Shown: positions 1-8,843, counted from the first letter of the stretch. The stretch is 45,137 nucleotides of DNA from an uncultured Pseudoxanthomonas sp. (GCA_946886405.1 CAMPIO010000021.1:1-45137); one strand, 5' to 3'. Numbers and translations: made by a program. Notes: generated from the sequence alone by a model not told the origin.

Positions 1-99
1 GGTTCACCTTGTATCGGCCGGGTTCAAGGAAACGTGAGGGATGGGGGGGGAATCGGGGGTGTTGGTTCAGTTGCGCAGAGGCATTAGCGCGAAGCGCTG

Positions 100-175
100 C
101 CCCTCATCCGCCCCCGTATCGAGTACGGGGCAGGCTCTTGGGGCACCTTCTCCCCGCTGTGCGGGGAGAAGGGAA
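100..175. repeat. Composite intergenic repeat, CCCTCATCCG...CCTTCTCC type
   Basis: A CCCCTCATCCGCC core is followed by an insert containing TACGGGG and then GGGGCACCTTCTCC, closing with a CCGC/GCGG palindrome and GGGAGAAGG. The same modules recur near 2757, 2881, 3354, 3476 and 28072. A small palindrome AGCGC-gaa-GCGCT (86-98) lies just before it. This is a non-coding repeat in the 3' flank of the gene at 198-512. Positions 1-197 hold nothing else that I can recognise. Confidence 0.75.
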
Positions 176-197
176 CGCGCGGGAGAAAGGACCGGGA

Positions 198-512
198 TCA
201 GGCGCGCAGGACGAGGGTGGGATTCTCGTTGAGGGTGCCGTCTTCTTCGATGACGACGAAGCGCGTGTCGCCGCTGTCGAACAGCACCGGGATGGGCGCC
301 TGGAACAGCGGACGGCGCACGAAGGCCAGGCGCCAGTGGAAGATTTCCATCGCCTCCAGTGTCATCACCTGCGCGGGCGTGAGGCCCACGCGCAGCGCGT
401 CGGCGTCGTGCACGGCCTTGCGGCGTTCAACCGCGCGCGGCTTGGCCGCGGCGGGTGCGGGGGTTTGCCAGGGGCCGGTTATGACGGCGGCGCGGGCGGC
501 ATTGCGGTACAT
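198..512 (-). CDS. Conserved small protein, paralogue A (unknown function)
   Basis: A 104-residue protein that I cannot assign to a named family. The start at 512 is chosen because GGAG lies 7 nt upstream; longer in-frame starts have no such site. The C-terminal two-thirds carries an ALR-GL-AQ segment, then WRLAFVR-PL, IPVLF, FVVIEEDG and a terminal ENP-L-LRA. There is no signal peptide or membrane segment, so it is probably cytoplasmic. The gene at 659-967 on the same strand is a paralogue: I count 42 identities in 66 aligned residues over the shared C-terminal part, while the N-termini are unrelated. The conserved tryptophan and hydrophobic strands look like a small beta-rich fold, which is inference. 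The two genes are separated by about 146 nt. Confidence 0.75.
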   Translation of the reverse strand: MYRNAARAAVITGPWQTPAPAAAKPRAVERRKAVHDADALRVGLTPAQVMTLEAMEIFHWRLAFVRRPLFQAPIPVLFDSGDTRFVVIEEDGTLNENPTLVLRA

Positions 513-658
513 GGGGCAACTCCATCGACTACGGACGACACCTGATGCATCTAACGGCCGGTGGCGGCCGCTATTTAGGGTCGTGATGGCCATGCAAGCC
601 GTGTGCCGGCATGCCGCCCATCGCACCGCTGCCCGCCAACGGGGTCACCCCCGGCGTG

Positions 659-967
659 TCACGCGCGCAACGTCAATGCGGGGTTTTCGTCGAGGCTGCC
701 GTCTTCCCTGATCACCACGAAATGGGTGCCGGTGCGGTTGAACAGCACCGGGATGGCGGGGCCGTGCAGCGGCCAGCGCACGAAGGCCAGGCGCCAGCGG
801 AAGCTCTCCATCATGTCCAGCGTGTCGAGCTGCGCGCGCGACAGGCCGGAGCGCAGGGCGATGGGGTCCTGGTCCGCCGAGGGATCGCGACGGTCGTCCG
901 CGCAGGACCAGGGAACGTCGATATCGTCGCTCGGGTTGTCGCGATGCGGATCGTTGGGCTCGTGCAT
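659..967 (-). CDS. Conserved small protein, paralogue B (unknown function)
   Basis: A 102-residue protein and a clear paralogue of the downstream gene at 198-512. It shares WRLAFVR-PL, IPVLF, FVVI-EDG and ENP-L-LRA, including the same carboxyl terminus. The start at 967 follows GGAG with a 9-nt spacer. The first 35 residues are rich in Asp, Pro and Arg and probably disordered. Longer in-frame extensions run into the purA region and have no ribosome site. I do not recognise the family. The tandem arrangement on the same strand suggests local duplication followed by divergence of the N-terminus. Confidence 0.75.
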   Translation of the reverse strand: MHEPNDPHRDNPSDDIDVPWSCADDRRDPSADQDPIALRSGLSRAQLDTLDMMESFRWRLAFVRWPLHGPAIPVLFNRTGTHFVVIREDGSLDENPALTLRA

Positions 968-1095
968 GGAAGCGATCTCCGTCCGGAACAGGCAGATGTG
1001 CGCAACGACGGCCCCTGATGGCCGGCCGAGCGCAAGCGAGAGGCGTCCATCGGCCGACCTTGCGCCGCAGGGGGGCGCGCCGGCGAGCATGGCGA

Positions 1096-1123
1096 AACAA
1101 AAAGCCCCGCGTGTGCGGGGCTT
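1096..1123 (-). terminator. Rho-independent terminator after purA
   Basis: The stem AGCCCCGC (1103-1110) pairs perfectly with GCGGGGCT (1115-1122) across a GTGT loop. On the minus strand the stem is followed by TTTTTGTTT, a good U-tract. It lies about 90 nt beyond the purA stop and upstream of paralogue B, so it separates the two transcription units. Confidence 0.85.
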
Positions 1124-1214
1124 CCTTTCACCAGGCCGTGCAGTCCTTGCACACCTGATGCTGTCGAGACGGCGTACCGCGGCAGGACGGCCGCAGTACG
1201 CAACGTAGGACCTG

Positions 1215-2705
<1,491 letters not shown>

Positions 2706-2756
2706 CTACCCTGGCGGGGGCCGCGTCGCAGGCTTCAGGAATGGCGCGAAGAGCGG

Positions 2757-2944
2757 CCCCTCATCCGGCCTCCGGCCACCTTCTCCCCGCCTGCGGGGAG
2801 AAGGAAACGCCAGACGCGCCCGCTACTCTCCTTCTCCCTGCGAAGCGCGGGCAACGAAACGCCGATCACTCCGCCCTTTCCCTTCTCCCTGCAAAGCGGG
2901 GAGAAGGTGCCCGTAGGGCGGATGAGGGGCGCTTTCCTATCCGC
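2757..2944. repeat. Composite inverted-repeat module, left of the DUF559 gene
   Basis: A forward arm at 2757-2809 (CCCCTCATCCGGCC...CACCTTCTCCCC, then a CCGC/GCGG hairpin and GAGAAGG) is followed by a degenerate middle copy near 2830-2850 and a reverse arm at 2881-2944 ending in GGCGGATGAGGGGCGCTTTCC plus ATCCGC. The first 34 bases of the forward arm are identical to 3354-3387, and 2917-2937 is identical to 3510-3530. The 2508-3016 interval thus holds the purA leader, this module and a short leader for the next gene, with nothing else recognisable. Confidence 0.85.
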
Positions 2945-3016
2945 GTGCACGCGCTTACCTGATGCCATGGAGCGCGCGCGTCGCCGACGCTGTTTCCGAC
3001 CCATCGGAGACCGCCC

Positions 3017-3469
3017 ATGCGCAGCACCCTGGACCATGAACGCGAACGCCGCCTGCGTCGCGGACAGACGGACGCCGAGCAGGCAGCACTGTGGTGGCAG
3101 CTGCGCAACCGGCGCCTGCAGGGCTGGAAGTTCAGAAGGCAGCACCGGATCGGGCCTTACTTCGCCGACTTCGCCTGCCTGGAAGCGGGGCTGGTGGTCG
3201 AACTGGACGGGAGCCAGCATCTCGAACGGCAGCCGTACGACCGCACGCGCACGGCGCACCTGAAGCGTGAAGGGTTCGACGTGCTGCGGTTCTGGAACGA
3301 TGACGTGCTACGCGAGACGGAGGCGGTGCTGCGGGCGATCATCACCGCGCTTGCCCCTCATCCGGCCTCCGGCCACCTTCTCCCCGCGCGCGGGGAGAAG
3401 GAAAAGCGGGAAGCCGTGATTGCCCTCTCCTCCCTGCAAAGCGGAGAGAAGGAAAGTGCGAAGTCATGA
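3017..3469 (+). CDS. DUF559 / Vsr-like endonuclease-domain protein
   Basis: A 150-residue protein with a DUF559 domain (restriction-endonuclease-like fold, related to very-short-patch-repair nucleases) at about residues 18-108: LWWQLRNR, RRQHRIGPYFADFAC, VVELDGSQH, REGFDVLRFWNDDVL. The Asp of ADFAC (51) and Glu of VELDG (62) are the likely metal-binding residues. The start at 3017 follows GGAG with a 7-nt spacer. From about residue 113 the frame reads into the flanking repeat, so the tail (PHPASGHLLPARGEK and onward) is translated repeat DNA. The gene is antisense to its neighbours, placed between the hfl genes and purA, and bracketed by composite repeat modules on both sides. A role in DNA cleavage is inferred from the fold; the natural substrate is unknown. 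Confidence 0.85.
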   Translation: MRSTLDHERERRLRRGQTDAEQAALWWQLRNRRLQGWKFRRQHRIGPYFADFACLEAGLVVELDGSQHLERQPYDRTRTAHLKREGFDVLRFWNDDVLRETEAVLRAIITALAPHPASGHLLPARGEKEKREAVIALSSLQSGEKESAKS

Positions 3470-3538
3470 TTGCTCCCTTCTCCCTGCGAAGCGGGGAGAA
3501 GGTGCCGAAGGCGGATGAGGGGCGCTTTCCCATCCGCT
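3354..3538. repeat. Composite inverted-repeat module, right of the DUF559 gene
   Basis: Same architecture and orientation as the left module: forward arm 3354-3404, partial middle copy around 3425-3452 (CTCCCTGCAAAGCGGAGAGAAGG), reverse arm 3476-3538 ending GGCGGATGAGGGGCGCTTTCC plus ATCCGC. The reverse-arm ends of the left and right modules differ by one base over about 28. The forward arm overlaps the 3' end of the DUF559 reading frame. Confidence 0.85.
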
Positions 3539-3567
3539 GACGCGAACCCCAAGCCGCAAGCGACTCC

Positions 3568-3753
3568 TCAGCGCTTCAGCACCCACAGACACGTCAACCC
3601 GAAGATCAGGATGAACCCGCCCACCGCGCGCACCTGGCCATCGCTCATCTGCAGCAGCTGCAACGCGGCGCGCTTCCAACTGGCGGGGACGGCGAACAGC
3701 ACCAGACCTTCGAGGATGGCGACGAGGCACAGGGCGGACCAGAGGTCGGACAT
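3568..3753 (-). CDS. DUF2065 small inner-membrane protein
   Basis: A 61-residue protein with two predicted membrane helices (about residues 4-22 and 41-58) separated by a short basic and polar segment around WKRAALQLL. Small DUF2065 proteins are typically encoded between hflC and hisZ or purA, and the position downstream of hflC matches. The start at 3753 follows a GGGAG-type ribosome site. The function is unknown; context suggests an accessory of the HflKC membrane complex, which is inference. A strong hairpin (3813-3836) separates it from hflC, so it may have partly independent expression. Confidence 0.85.
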   Translation of the reverse strand: MSDLWSALCLVAILEGLVLFAVPASWKRAALQLLQMSDGQVRAVGGFILIFGLTCLWVLKR

Positions 3754-3812
3754 GGACGGACTCCCTCCCCGCGGCACGGCGCGAGGCACTGCACGACAGG
3801 GGCTGAAACGGA

Positions 3813-3836
3813 ACCGGCCGCCCTGGGGCGGCCGGT
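3813..3836 (-). terminator. Strong hairpin after hflC
   Basis: ACCGGCCGCC (3813-3822) and GGCGGCCGGT (3827-3836) form a perfect 10-bp stem with a 4-nt loop just beyond the hflC stop. On the minus strand it is followed by TCCGTTTC, a weak U-tract, so termination may be partial. Confidence 0.55.
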
Positions 3837-3845
3837 GGGGTGACC

Positions 3846-4709
3846 TCAGCGGTCGCTCTTCATGTACTGGAGGAAGGGATCGTCCTTGTCCAGCACGACC
3901 ACGCCCTGCCCGTCCTTGAACGAGGCGCGGTAGGCCTCCAGGCTGCGCTGGAACGCGTAGAAGGAGGCGTCGCGGCTGGCGGCTTCGCCGTAGATGCGGG
4001 CGGCCTGGGCATCGCCCTCACCGCGCAGCTTCTGCGCGTCGCGTTCGGCCTCGGCCAGCAGCACCGCGACATCGCGGTTGGCCTGCGCCTCGACGATCGT
4101 CGCCTGCTCGGCACCCTGCGCACGCAGCGCACTGGCCACCTGCGAACGCTCCGCACGCATGCGGTTGTAGACCTGGTCGATGACTTCACTGTCGGTCGGC
4201 AGGTCGATCTGCTTGAAGCGGATATCCACCACCTGCATGCCGAGGTTCTTGGCGCCGGCGTTGATGGCGGGCAGCTGCTTCTCGATCAGTTCATTGCGGT
4301 TGCCCGACACCAGCTGGGTCAGCGTGCGCGAGTTGATCTCGTTGCGCAGCGACTCCTTGATGATCGGCGCCAGGCGCTCGGTGGCCAGTTCGGCCTGGCC
4401 GCCGGTCGCACGGTAGAAGTCCGCGGCGTTGACGATGAAACCGATGGCGATGAAGTCGACGCTGACGTCCTTGCGCTCGGAGGTGAGCGAACGTTCGGGC
4501 GGGAACTCGTTGGCGGTGAAGCGGCGATCGAACACGCGCGCGGTTTCCACCAGCGGCAGCTTGAAGTGCAGGCCTGGGCCGATTTCGCTGCGCACCACGC
4601 GGCCCAGGTTGAGCACCAGGCCCACCTGCCCTTCGCGCACCACGTAGACGGAGCCCATCAGGCCCAGCAACACGGCCACGACGATGCCGACGATCAGGGA
4701 ATTCTTCAT
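3846..4709 (-). CDS. hflC: HflC, modulator of FtsH protease
   Basis: A 287-residue SPFH/prohibitin-family protein. One N-terminal membrane helix (about residues 4-23) anchors a large periplasmic SPFH domain (VREGQVGLVLNLGRVV, GPGLHFKLPLVETARVFDRR), followed by an Ala/Glu/Arg-rich coiled coil (AEQATIVEAQANRDVAVLLAEAERDAQ shown here in outline only). HflC pairs with HflK in a membrane cage around the FtsH protease and limits its access to substrates. The start overlaps the hflK stop as ATGA (4706-4709), indicating translational coupling. ftsH itself lies at 13942-15867. Confidence 0.96.
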   Translation of the reverse strand: MKNSLIVGIVVAVLLGLMGSVYVVREGQVGLVLNLGRVVRSEIGPGLHFKLPLVETARVFDRRFTANEFPPERSLTSERKDVSVDFIAIGFIVNAADFYRATGGQAELATERLAPIIKESLRNEINSRTLTQLVSGNRNELIEKQLPAINAGAKNLGMQVVDIRFKQIDLPTDSEVIDQVYNRMRAERSQVASALRAQGAEQATIVEAQANRDVAVLLAEAERDAQKLRGEGDAQAARIYGEAASRDASFYAFQRSLEAYRASFKDGQGVVVLDKDDPFLQYMKSDR

Positions 4710-5830
4710 GGCTGCGCCTCCTCGCGGCCTGCCGGGCGAGGCGTGCGCGTCGAATTGCGGGAACTGGACGGGGTGCTTTCGACCTGCGGCAGCACTTCGG
4801 TCGGGATGACCCCGGCCGGCGGTTGCGCCGTCGCCGGCGCATTGCCCATCGGCACGTAGATCAGCTGGCGGCTGTCGCCGCCGACCACCTTGCGGTTGCC
4901 GGCCAGCACCTGCTGCACGGTATCCAGCCACAAGCGCTTGCGGGTGACTTCCGGTGCGTTGCGGTACTCGTCCAGCAGCAGGCTGAAGCGGGTCGCGTCA
5001 CCGGTCGCCCGGGCGATGGCGGCGGTCTTGTAACCCTCGGCCTGCGTGCGGACCTGCTGCGCGTTACCGCGCGCCTCGGGCACGACCTTGGCCGCATAGG
5101 CGCGGGCCTGGCTGATGACGCGCTCGTTTTCCTGCTGCGCGCTGTTGACCTCGTCGAACGCCGGCTTGACGGCTTCCGGCGGACGCGCGTCCTGCAGGCT
5201 CAGTTCGGTGACGACCAGGCCGGTACGGTAGGCCTCCAGCGAGGCCTGCAGCGCGGTGCCGGCGGTGGCGGACAGCGGGCCGCGATTGTTGAGCGCGGCA
5301 TCCAGGTCGGAACGGCCGATCACTTCGCGCACGGCGCTTTGCGCGGTCTGCTCCAGCACGCGGGTGGCATCGGTGGTGCCGAACAGGAACAGCTGCGGGT
5401 CGCCAACGCGGTACTGCACGTTGAACGAGACCGTGATGATGTTCTCGTCGCGCGTCAGCACGGGCAGGCTGTTGCTGAAGGTGCGCACGCCGGTGGCGTT
5501 GACCTTGGTGACGCTTTCGATCGGCCAGGGGAACTTGAAATTCGGGCCGGGCTGCATGGTGCGGCTGTACTTGCCCAAGCGCAGCACGACGCCACGGTCC
5601 TGTTCGCCGATCAGCTGGAAGCTGGAGAACAGGACCAGCAGGCCAACGCCGAGCAGCACCCAGCGCAGCGGATTGCCACCGCCACCGATGCCGCCGAACA
5701 GGCCGCGCAGGCGCTCGACCACATCGCCGATGCCACCGCCTCCCTGCGGGTTGCGCGGCTTCCAGTTGCTGTTCCGGTTGCCGTTGTTGCCAGATCCGCC
5801 ACTGCCGCTGCCGGGGGTGTTCCAGGCCAT
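4706..5830 (-). CDS. hflK: HflK, modulator of FtsH protease
   Basis: A 374-residue partner of HflC. It begins MAWNTPGSG, matching the MAWN start of characterised HflK proteins, then has a Gly/Asn-rich cytoplasmic stretch (residues 5-52), one membrane helix (about 55-74) and a periplasmic SPFH domain (GEQDRGVVLRLGKY, GPNFKFPWPIESV) with a coiled coil after residue 230. The C-terminal 40 residues are Pro/Ser/Thr-rich. ATG at 5830 is preferred over the GTG two codons upstream because GGAG lies 5 nt before it. It is followed directly by hflC. A palindromic repeat (5951-6045) separates it from hflX. Confidence 0.96.
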   Translation of the reverse strand: MAWNTPGSGSGGSGNNGNRNSNWKPRNPQGGGGIGDVVERLRGLFGGIGGGGNPLRWVLLGVGLLVLFSSFQLIGEQDRGVVLRLGKYSRTMQPGPNFKFPWPIESVTKVNATGVRTFSNSLPVLTRDENIITVSFNVQYRVGDPQLFLFGTTDATRVLEQTAQSAVREVIGRSDLDAALNNRGPLSATAGTALQASLEAYRTGLVVTELSLQDARPPEAVKPAFDEVNSAQQENERVISQARAYAAKVVPEARGNAQQVRTQAEGYKTAAIARATGDATRFSLLLDEYRNAPEVTRKRLWLDTVQQVLAGNRKVVGGDSRQLIYVPMGNAPATAQPPAGVIPTEVLPQVESTPSSSRNSTRTPRPAGREEAQP

Positions 5831-5950
5831 GCCCACTCCGTATTGAAAGATTCGCGCGGCCGGGGCCGGCGCAGGTTTCGATTCTACTAGATAGGGGCGA
5901 CCCGGCCGGGAGGCAAGGCCGGGAGGTCATGGGGGTCGAGCCGGGCTGTT

Positions 5951-6045
5951 GTAGGAGCGACGCAAGTCGCGACCGCGGGAACTCCGTGCCAGGGTATTTG
6001 CCTCGGGCGCTTTATCCGCGCCGTCGCGACTTACGTCGCTCCTAC
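5951..6045. repeat. REP-type inverted repeat between hflX and hflK
   Basis: GTAGGAGCGACGCAAGTCGC and the following GACCG (5951-5975) is repeated in inverse, with one mismatch, at 6021-6045. The arms are separated by 45 nt and could form a long stem in the hflX-hflK transcript. This is a well-known intergenic repeat type in Xanthomonadaceae genomes. It may reduce transcription from hflX into hflK or stabilise the upstream message. Confidence 0.85.
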
Positions 6046-6065
6046 CACGGCAACCCGATCCCGCC

Positions 6066-7406
6066 CTACTGCCAGTCTTCCCGTTCCACCGCCGGCAACA
6101 GCGGTTCGAGCGGGTGCCCGCCCGCCTGCGACGCCAGCCGCTGGGCATCGGCCAGGGCGAGGTCGACAGTGACGCGCCAGCCGTTCTCTTCGAAGTCCTC
6201 CGCCAGCACGGCGCCGAGGGCGTGCAGGCGCGAGCGCAGGCGTGCGGAATTCGACGGCAGGTGCAATTCGCCGCGCACGCGCTGGAAGCCCAACCGCTGC
6301 GCCAGCGCGCCCTTCAGCAGGTCGATGCCCTGCCCGTCGCGCGCCGACAGCCACACGCGCTCGCGGCCCATGCCGGCGCTGGGCGCATCGCCCTCGTCGA
6401 CACCGGGGTCGGGCTGGTCGTGGCGTGGCGCGGCACCTTCGATGCGGTCGATCTTGTTGAACACCAGCATCTGCGGCAGGTCGCCGGCGCCGATTTCCTG
6501 CAGCACTTCGTCGACCTGCGCGATGCGTTCCTCGCGGTGCGGGTCGGCGGCGTCGATGACGTGCAGCAGCAGGTCGGCTTCGCGCGCTTCGCTCAAGGTG
6601 GAACGGAACGCGGCGACGAGTTCGTGCGGCAGGTCGCGCACGAAGCCCACGGTGTCGGCCAGTACCACGGCACCGCCGGGCAGGTCGATGCGGCGCACGG
6701 TGGGATCCAGCGTGGCGAACAGCTGGTCGGCGGCGTAGGCCTCGGCGCCGGTCAGCACGTTGAACAGCGTGGACTTGCCGGCGTTGGTGTAGCCCACCAG
6801 CGCGACGCGCGGCAGTTCGCTGCGCACGCGGGCACGGCGCATCTGGGTGCGCTGCACTTCCACTTTTTCCAGCCGCTTCTGCAGTTGTTCGACGCGCTTC
6901 TGCAGCAGGCGACGGTCGGTTTCCAGTTGGGTTTCGCCGGGACCGCGCAAGCCGATGGAACCGCCGCGCTGGCGTTCGAGGTGGGTCCAGCCGCGGACCA
7001 GTCGCGTGGCCATGTGGCGCAGCTGCGCCAGTTCCACCTGCAGCTTGCCTTCGTGGCTGCGCGCCCGTTGCGCGAAGATGTCCAGGATCAGCCCGGTGCG
7101 ATCGAGCACGCGGCGCTCCAGGAACTTCTCCAGGTTGCGCTCCTGGCCGGGCGAGAGCGGGAAATTGACCAGGACCAGGTCGGCACCGGTGGCATCGGCG
7201 GCGGCCTTCACTTCGTCCAGCTTGCCGCTGCCGATCAGCGTGGAGGGGCTGGGGCGGTCGATGCGCGCGGTGATGAGCGCGGCAATGCTGGCGCCCGCTG
7301 AGCGCGCCAGGTCGCTGAATTCCTCGGTGACGCCGTCGTCCAGACGTCCACTCGCATACGGCTGGATCAGCAGCGCATGCTCGCCCTTGCGGGATCTTTC
7401 AAACAA
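6066..7406 (-). CDS. hflX: Ribosome-associated GTPase HflX
   Basis: A 446-residue GTPase that binds and splits 50S/70S ribosomes, notably under heat stress. An N-terminal HflX domain includes TLIGSGKLDEVK and a Gly-rich loop (RQRGGSIGLRGPGETQLE). The G domain follows: G1 GYTNAGKST near residue 206, G3 DTVGF, G4 NKID. The only in-frame start is TTG at 7406 (TTG TTT GAA AGA), because a stop codon lies a few codons upstream. Family members normally begin MF-RSRKGEHAL, which supports this start. A short hairpin (7414-7434) covers the presumed ribosome site. It follows hfq by 34 nt and is probably co-transcribed with it. Confidence 0.96.
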   Translation of the reverse strand: MFERSRKGEHALLIQPYASGRLDDGVTEEFSDLARSAGASIAALITARIDRPSPSTLIGSGKLDEVKAAADATGADLVLVNFPLSPGQERNLEKFLERRVLDRTGLILDIFAQRARSHEGKLQVELAQLRHMATRLVRGWTHLERQRGGSIGLRGPGETQLETDRRLLQKRVEQLQKRLEKVEVQRTQMRRARVRSELPRVALVGYTNAGKSTLFNVLTGAEAYAADQLFATLDPTVRRIDLPGGAVVLADTVGFVRDLPHELVAAFRSTLSEAREADLLLHVIDAADPHREERIAQVDEVLQEIGAGDLPQMLVFNKIDRIEGAAPRHDQPDPGVDEGDAPSAGMGRERVWLSARDGQGIDLLKGALAQRLGFQRVRGELHLPSNSARLRSRLHALGAVLAEDFEENGWRVTVDLALADAQRLASQAGGHPLEPLLPAVEREDWQ

Positions 7407-7413
7407 TGGGGTC

Positions 7414-7434
7414 GTGCCTCTTCAAACGAGGCAC
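7414..7434 (-). promoter_or_regulatory. Hairpin covering the hflX ribosome-binding site
   Basis: GTGCCTC (7414-7420) and GAGGCAC (7428-7434) form a 7-bp stem with a 7-nt loop in the 34-nt gap between hfq and hflX. On the minus strand the 3' arm contains GAGG, the only Shine-Dalgarno-like sequence before the TTG start. Pairing would hide it, so translation of hflX may depend on temperature, ribosomes finishing hfq, or Hfq itself. This is inference from sequence alone. Confidence 0.4.
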
Positions 7435-7440
7435 GCATTA

Positions 7441-7719
7441 TCACGCGGTTTCGTCGTCGACGCCTTCCGCGTCCTCGTCACCCTGCTGCACGTAACCGCC
7501 ACCCGGGCCCACGCGCACGTTGCGCGCCGGCACCACCGTGGAAATGGCGTGCTTGTAGACCATCTGGCTGACCGTGTTGCGCAGCAGGACCACGAACTGG
7601 TCGAAGGATTCGATGGTGCCCTGCAACTTGATGCCGTTGACCAGGTAGACCGACACCGGGACGCGCTCGCGCCGCAGTGCATTCAGGAAAGGATCCTGCA
7701 GGGATTGCCCCTTGGACAT
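7441..7719 (-). CDS. hfq: RNA chaperone Hfq
   Basis: A 92-residue Sm-like protein that forms a hexameric ring and matches small RNAs to mRNAs. The Sm1 motif ([23 protein letters not shown]) begins near residue 24 and the Sm2 motif [10 protein letters not shown] follows; [14 protein letters not shown] is the usual N-terminal proximal-face helix. The C-terminal tail (residues 70-92) is short, Gly-rich then acidic ([11 protein letters not shown]). The start at 7719 follows GGGAG. Gene order miaA-hfq-hflX is the classic one. A perfect 20-nt palindrome lies upstream at 7804-7823, with a possible -10 (TATAAG, 7741-7746). Confidence 0.98.
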   Translation of the reverse strand: MSKGQSLQDPFLNALRRERVPVSVYLVNGIKLQGTIESFDQFVVLLRNTVSQMVYKHAISTVVPARNVRVGPGGGYVQQGDEDAEGVDDETA

Positions 7720-7803
7720 GACGTACTCCCGCCTTGCGTTCTTATAGTTAGGTATGTGCTGCCGTACCGGGCTGGCGAACTGCTCCCCTGCCGCCCGGAA
7801 GTC

Positions 7804-7823
7804 CCGATGTTACACAACATCGG
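7804..7823. promoter_or_regulatory. Perfect palindrome upstream of hfq
   Basis: CCGATGTT-acac-AACATCGG is an 8+8 nt perfect inverted repeat 85 nt before the hfq start, in the gap between miaA and hfq. No U-tract follows on either strand, so a terminator is unlikely. It could be an operator or an RNA stem-loop processing site. A second 7-bp stem, CGTTGCC/GGCAACG, lies at 7834-7853. Confidence 0.4.
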
Positions 7824-7886
7824 CCCGGCGGGGCGTTGCCAAGTCCGGCAACGGGTCCCAATTCCGGACAATCTCGCCTGGATGGC

Positions 7887-8843
7887 TCACGATGTCGGCA
7901 GGAACAGGGCCAGCGCGTCGTCCAGGCGGGCGCGATCGGTGGCGGGATCGAACCAGCGCAGGTCCCGTTCGCTGCGCAGCCAGGTCAGCTGGCGCTTGGC
8001 GAGCTGTCGGGTGGCGGCGATGGCACGCTCGCGGAAGTCGGTCGCCGTGCCCTGCCCGTCCAGGAACTCCCATGCCTGGCGATACCCCACCGCCCTCACG
8101 GCCGGGAGATCGAGCGGCGTGGCCACCGCCTGCATGCCGGGCAGCGCGCGCAAGCGATGGACTTCGTCCAGGAAGCCCGCGTCGAGCATCAGGTCGAAGC
8201 GTTGCGCGATGCGCGCGTGCAGCACCGAGCGGTCGGCGGGCGCCAGCACCAGTTTCAGCACGCGGAACGGCAGGCGCGCACGGCGGGCGTCGCGCTGCCA
8301 TGCGCTGATCGGCTTGCCGGTCAGGCGGTACACCTCCAGCGCGCGCTGGATGCGCTGCGGGTCGGTGGCATGGATGCGCGCGGCGGCAGCGGGATCGACG
8401 CGCGCCAGTTCAGCGTGCAATGCAGGCCAGCCCTGCACCTGCGCTTGCGCCGTGATGTCCGCGCGCAACGCGGCATCGGCTGCCGGCATGGCGGCCAGGC
8501 CTTCCAACAAGGCCTGGAAGTACAGCCCGGTGCCGCCGGCCAGGACCGGCACGCGACCGCGTGCGGCGATGTCGTCGAGCGCGCGTCGTGCGTCGTGCGC
8601 GAAGTCGGCGGCGGAATACGTCTGCCACGGATCGCGCACGTCCAGCAGGTGGTGCGGGACGCGCGCGCGCTCCTCCGGCGTGGGTTTCGCCGCGCCGATG
8701 TCGAGGTCGCGGTAGACGAGTGCCGAATCGACACTGACGATCTCGCCGCCGACGCGCTCCGCCACCGCCAATGCGAATGCCGTCTTGCCCGACGCGGTCG
8801 GACCCATGATGGCAATGGCCAGGGGACGTGTGTCGAGCGACAT
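7887..8843 (-). CDS. miaA: tRNA dimethylallyltransferase
   Basis: Transfers the dimethylallyl group from DMAPP to A37 of tRNAs that read codons starting with U. The protein is 318 residues. The P-loop GPTASGKT is at residues 14-21; [17 protein letters not shown] and [11 protein letters not shown] are further family motifs, and a basic C-terminal region ([14 protein letters not shown]) contacts tRNA. ATG at 8843 is chosen because family members start just before the P-loop; no strong ribosome site is visible. It is the upstream member of miaA-hfq-hflX. The 238 nt between this start and the divergent gene at 9082 must carry both promoters, but I see no clear hexamers. Confidence 0.95.
   Translation of the reverse strand: MSLDTRPLAIAIMGPTASGKTAFALAVAERVGGEIVSVDSALVYRDLDIGAAKPTPEERARVPHHLLDVRDPWQTYSAADFAHDARRALDDIAARGRVPVLAGGTGLYFQALLEGLAAMPAADAALRADITAQAQVQGWPALHAELARVDPAAAARIHATDPQRIQRALEVYRLTGKPISAWQRDARRARLPFRVLKLVLAPADRSVLHARIAQRFDLMLDAGFLDEVHRLRALPGMQAVATPLDLPAVRAVGYRQAWEFLDGQGTATDFRERAIAATRQLAKRQLTWLRSERDLRWFDPATDRARLDDALALFLPTS

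Noticed and set aside
2757..3538. Possible CRISPR array from the repeated motifs around the DUF559 gene
   Set aside because: The repeats are few, inverted as well as direct, irregularly spaced, and there are no unique spacers or cas genes.
2757..3538. Insertion sequence or classical transposon
   Set aside because: There is no transposase with a DDE or HUH motif and no clean terminal inverted repeat with target duplication that I can see. It is reported as a repeat-bracketed nuclease gene instead.
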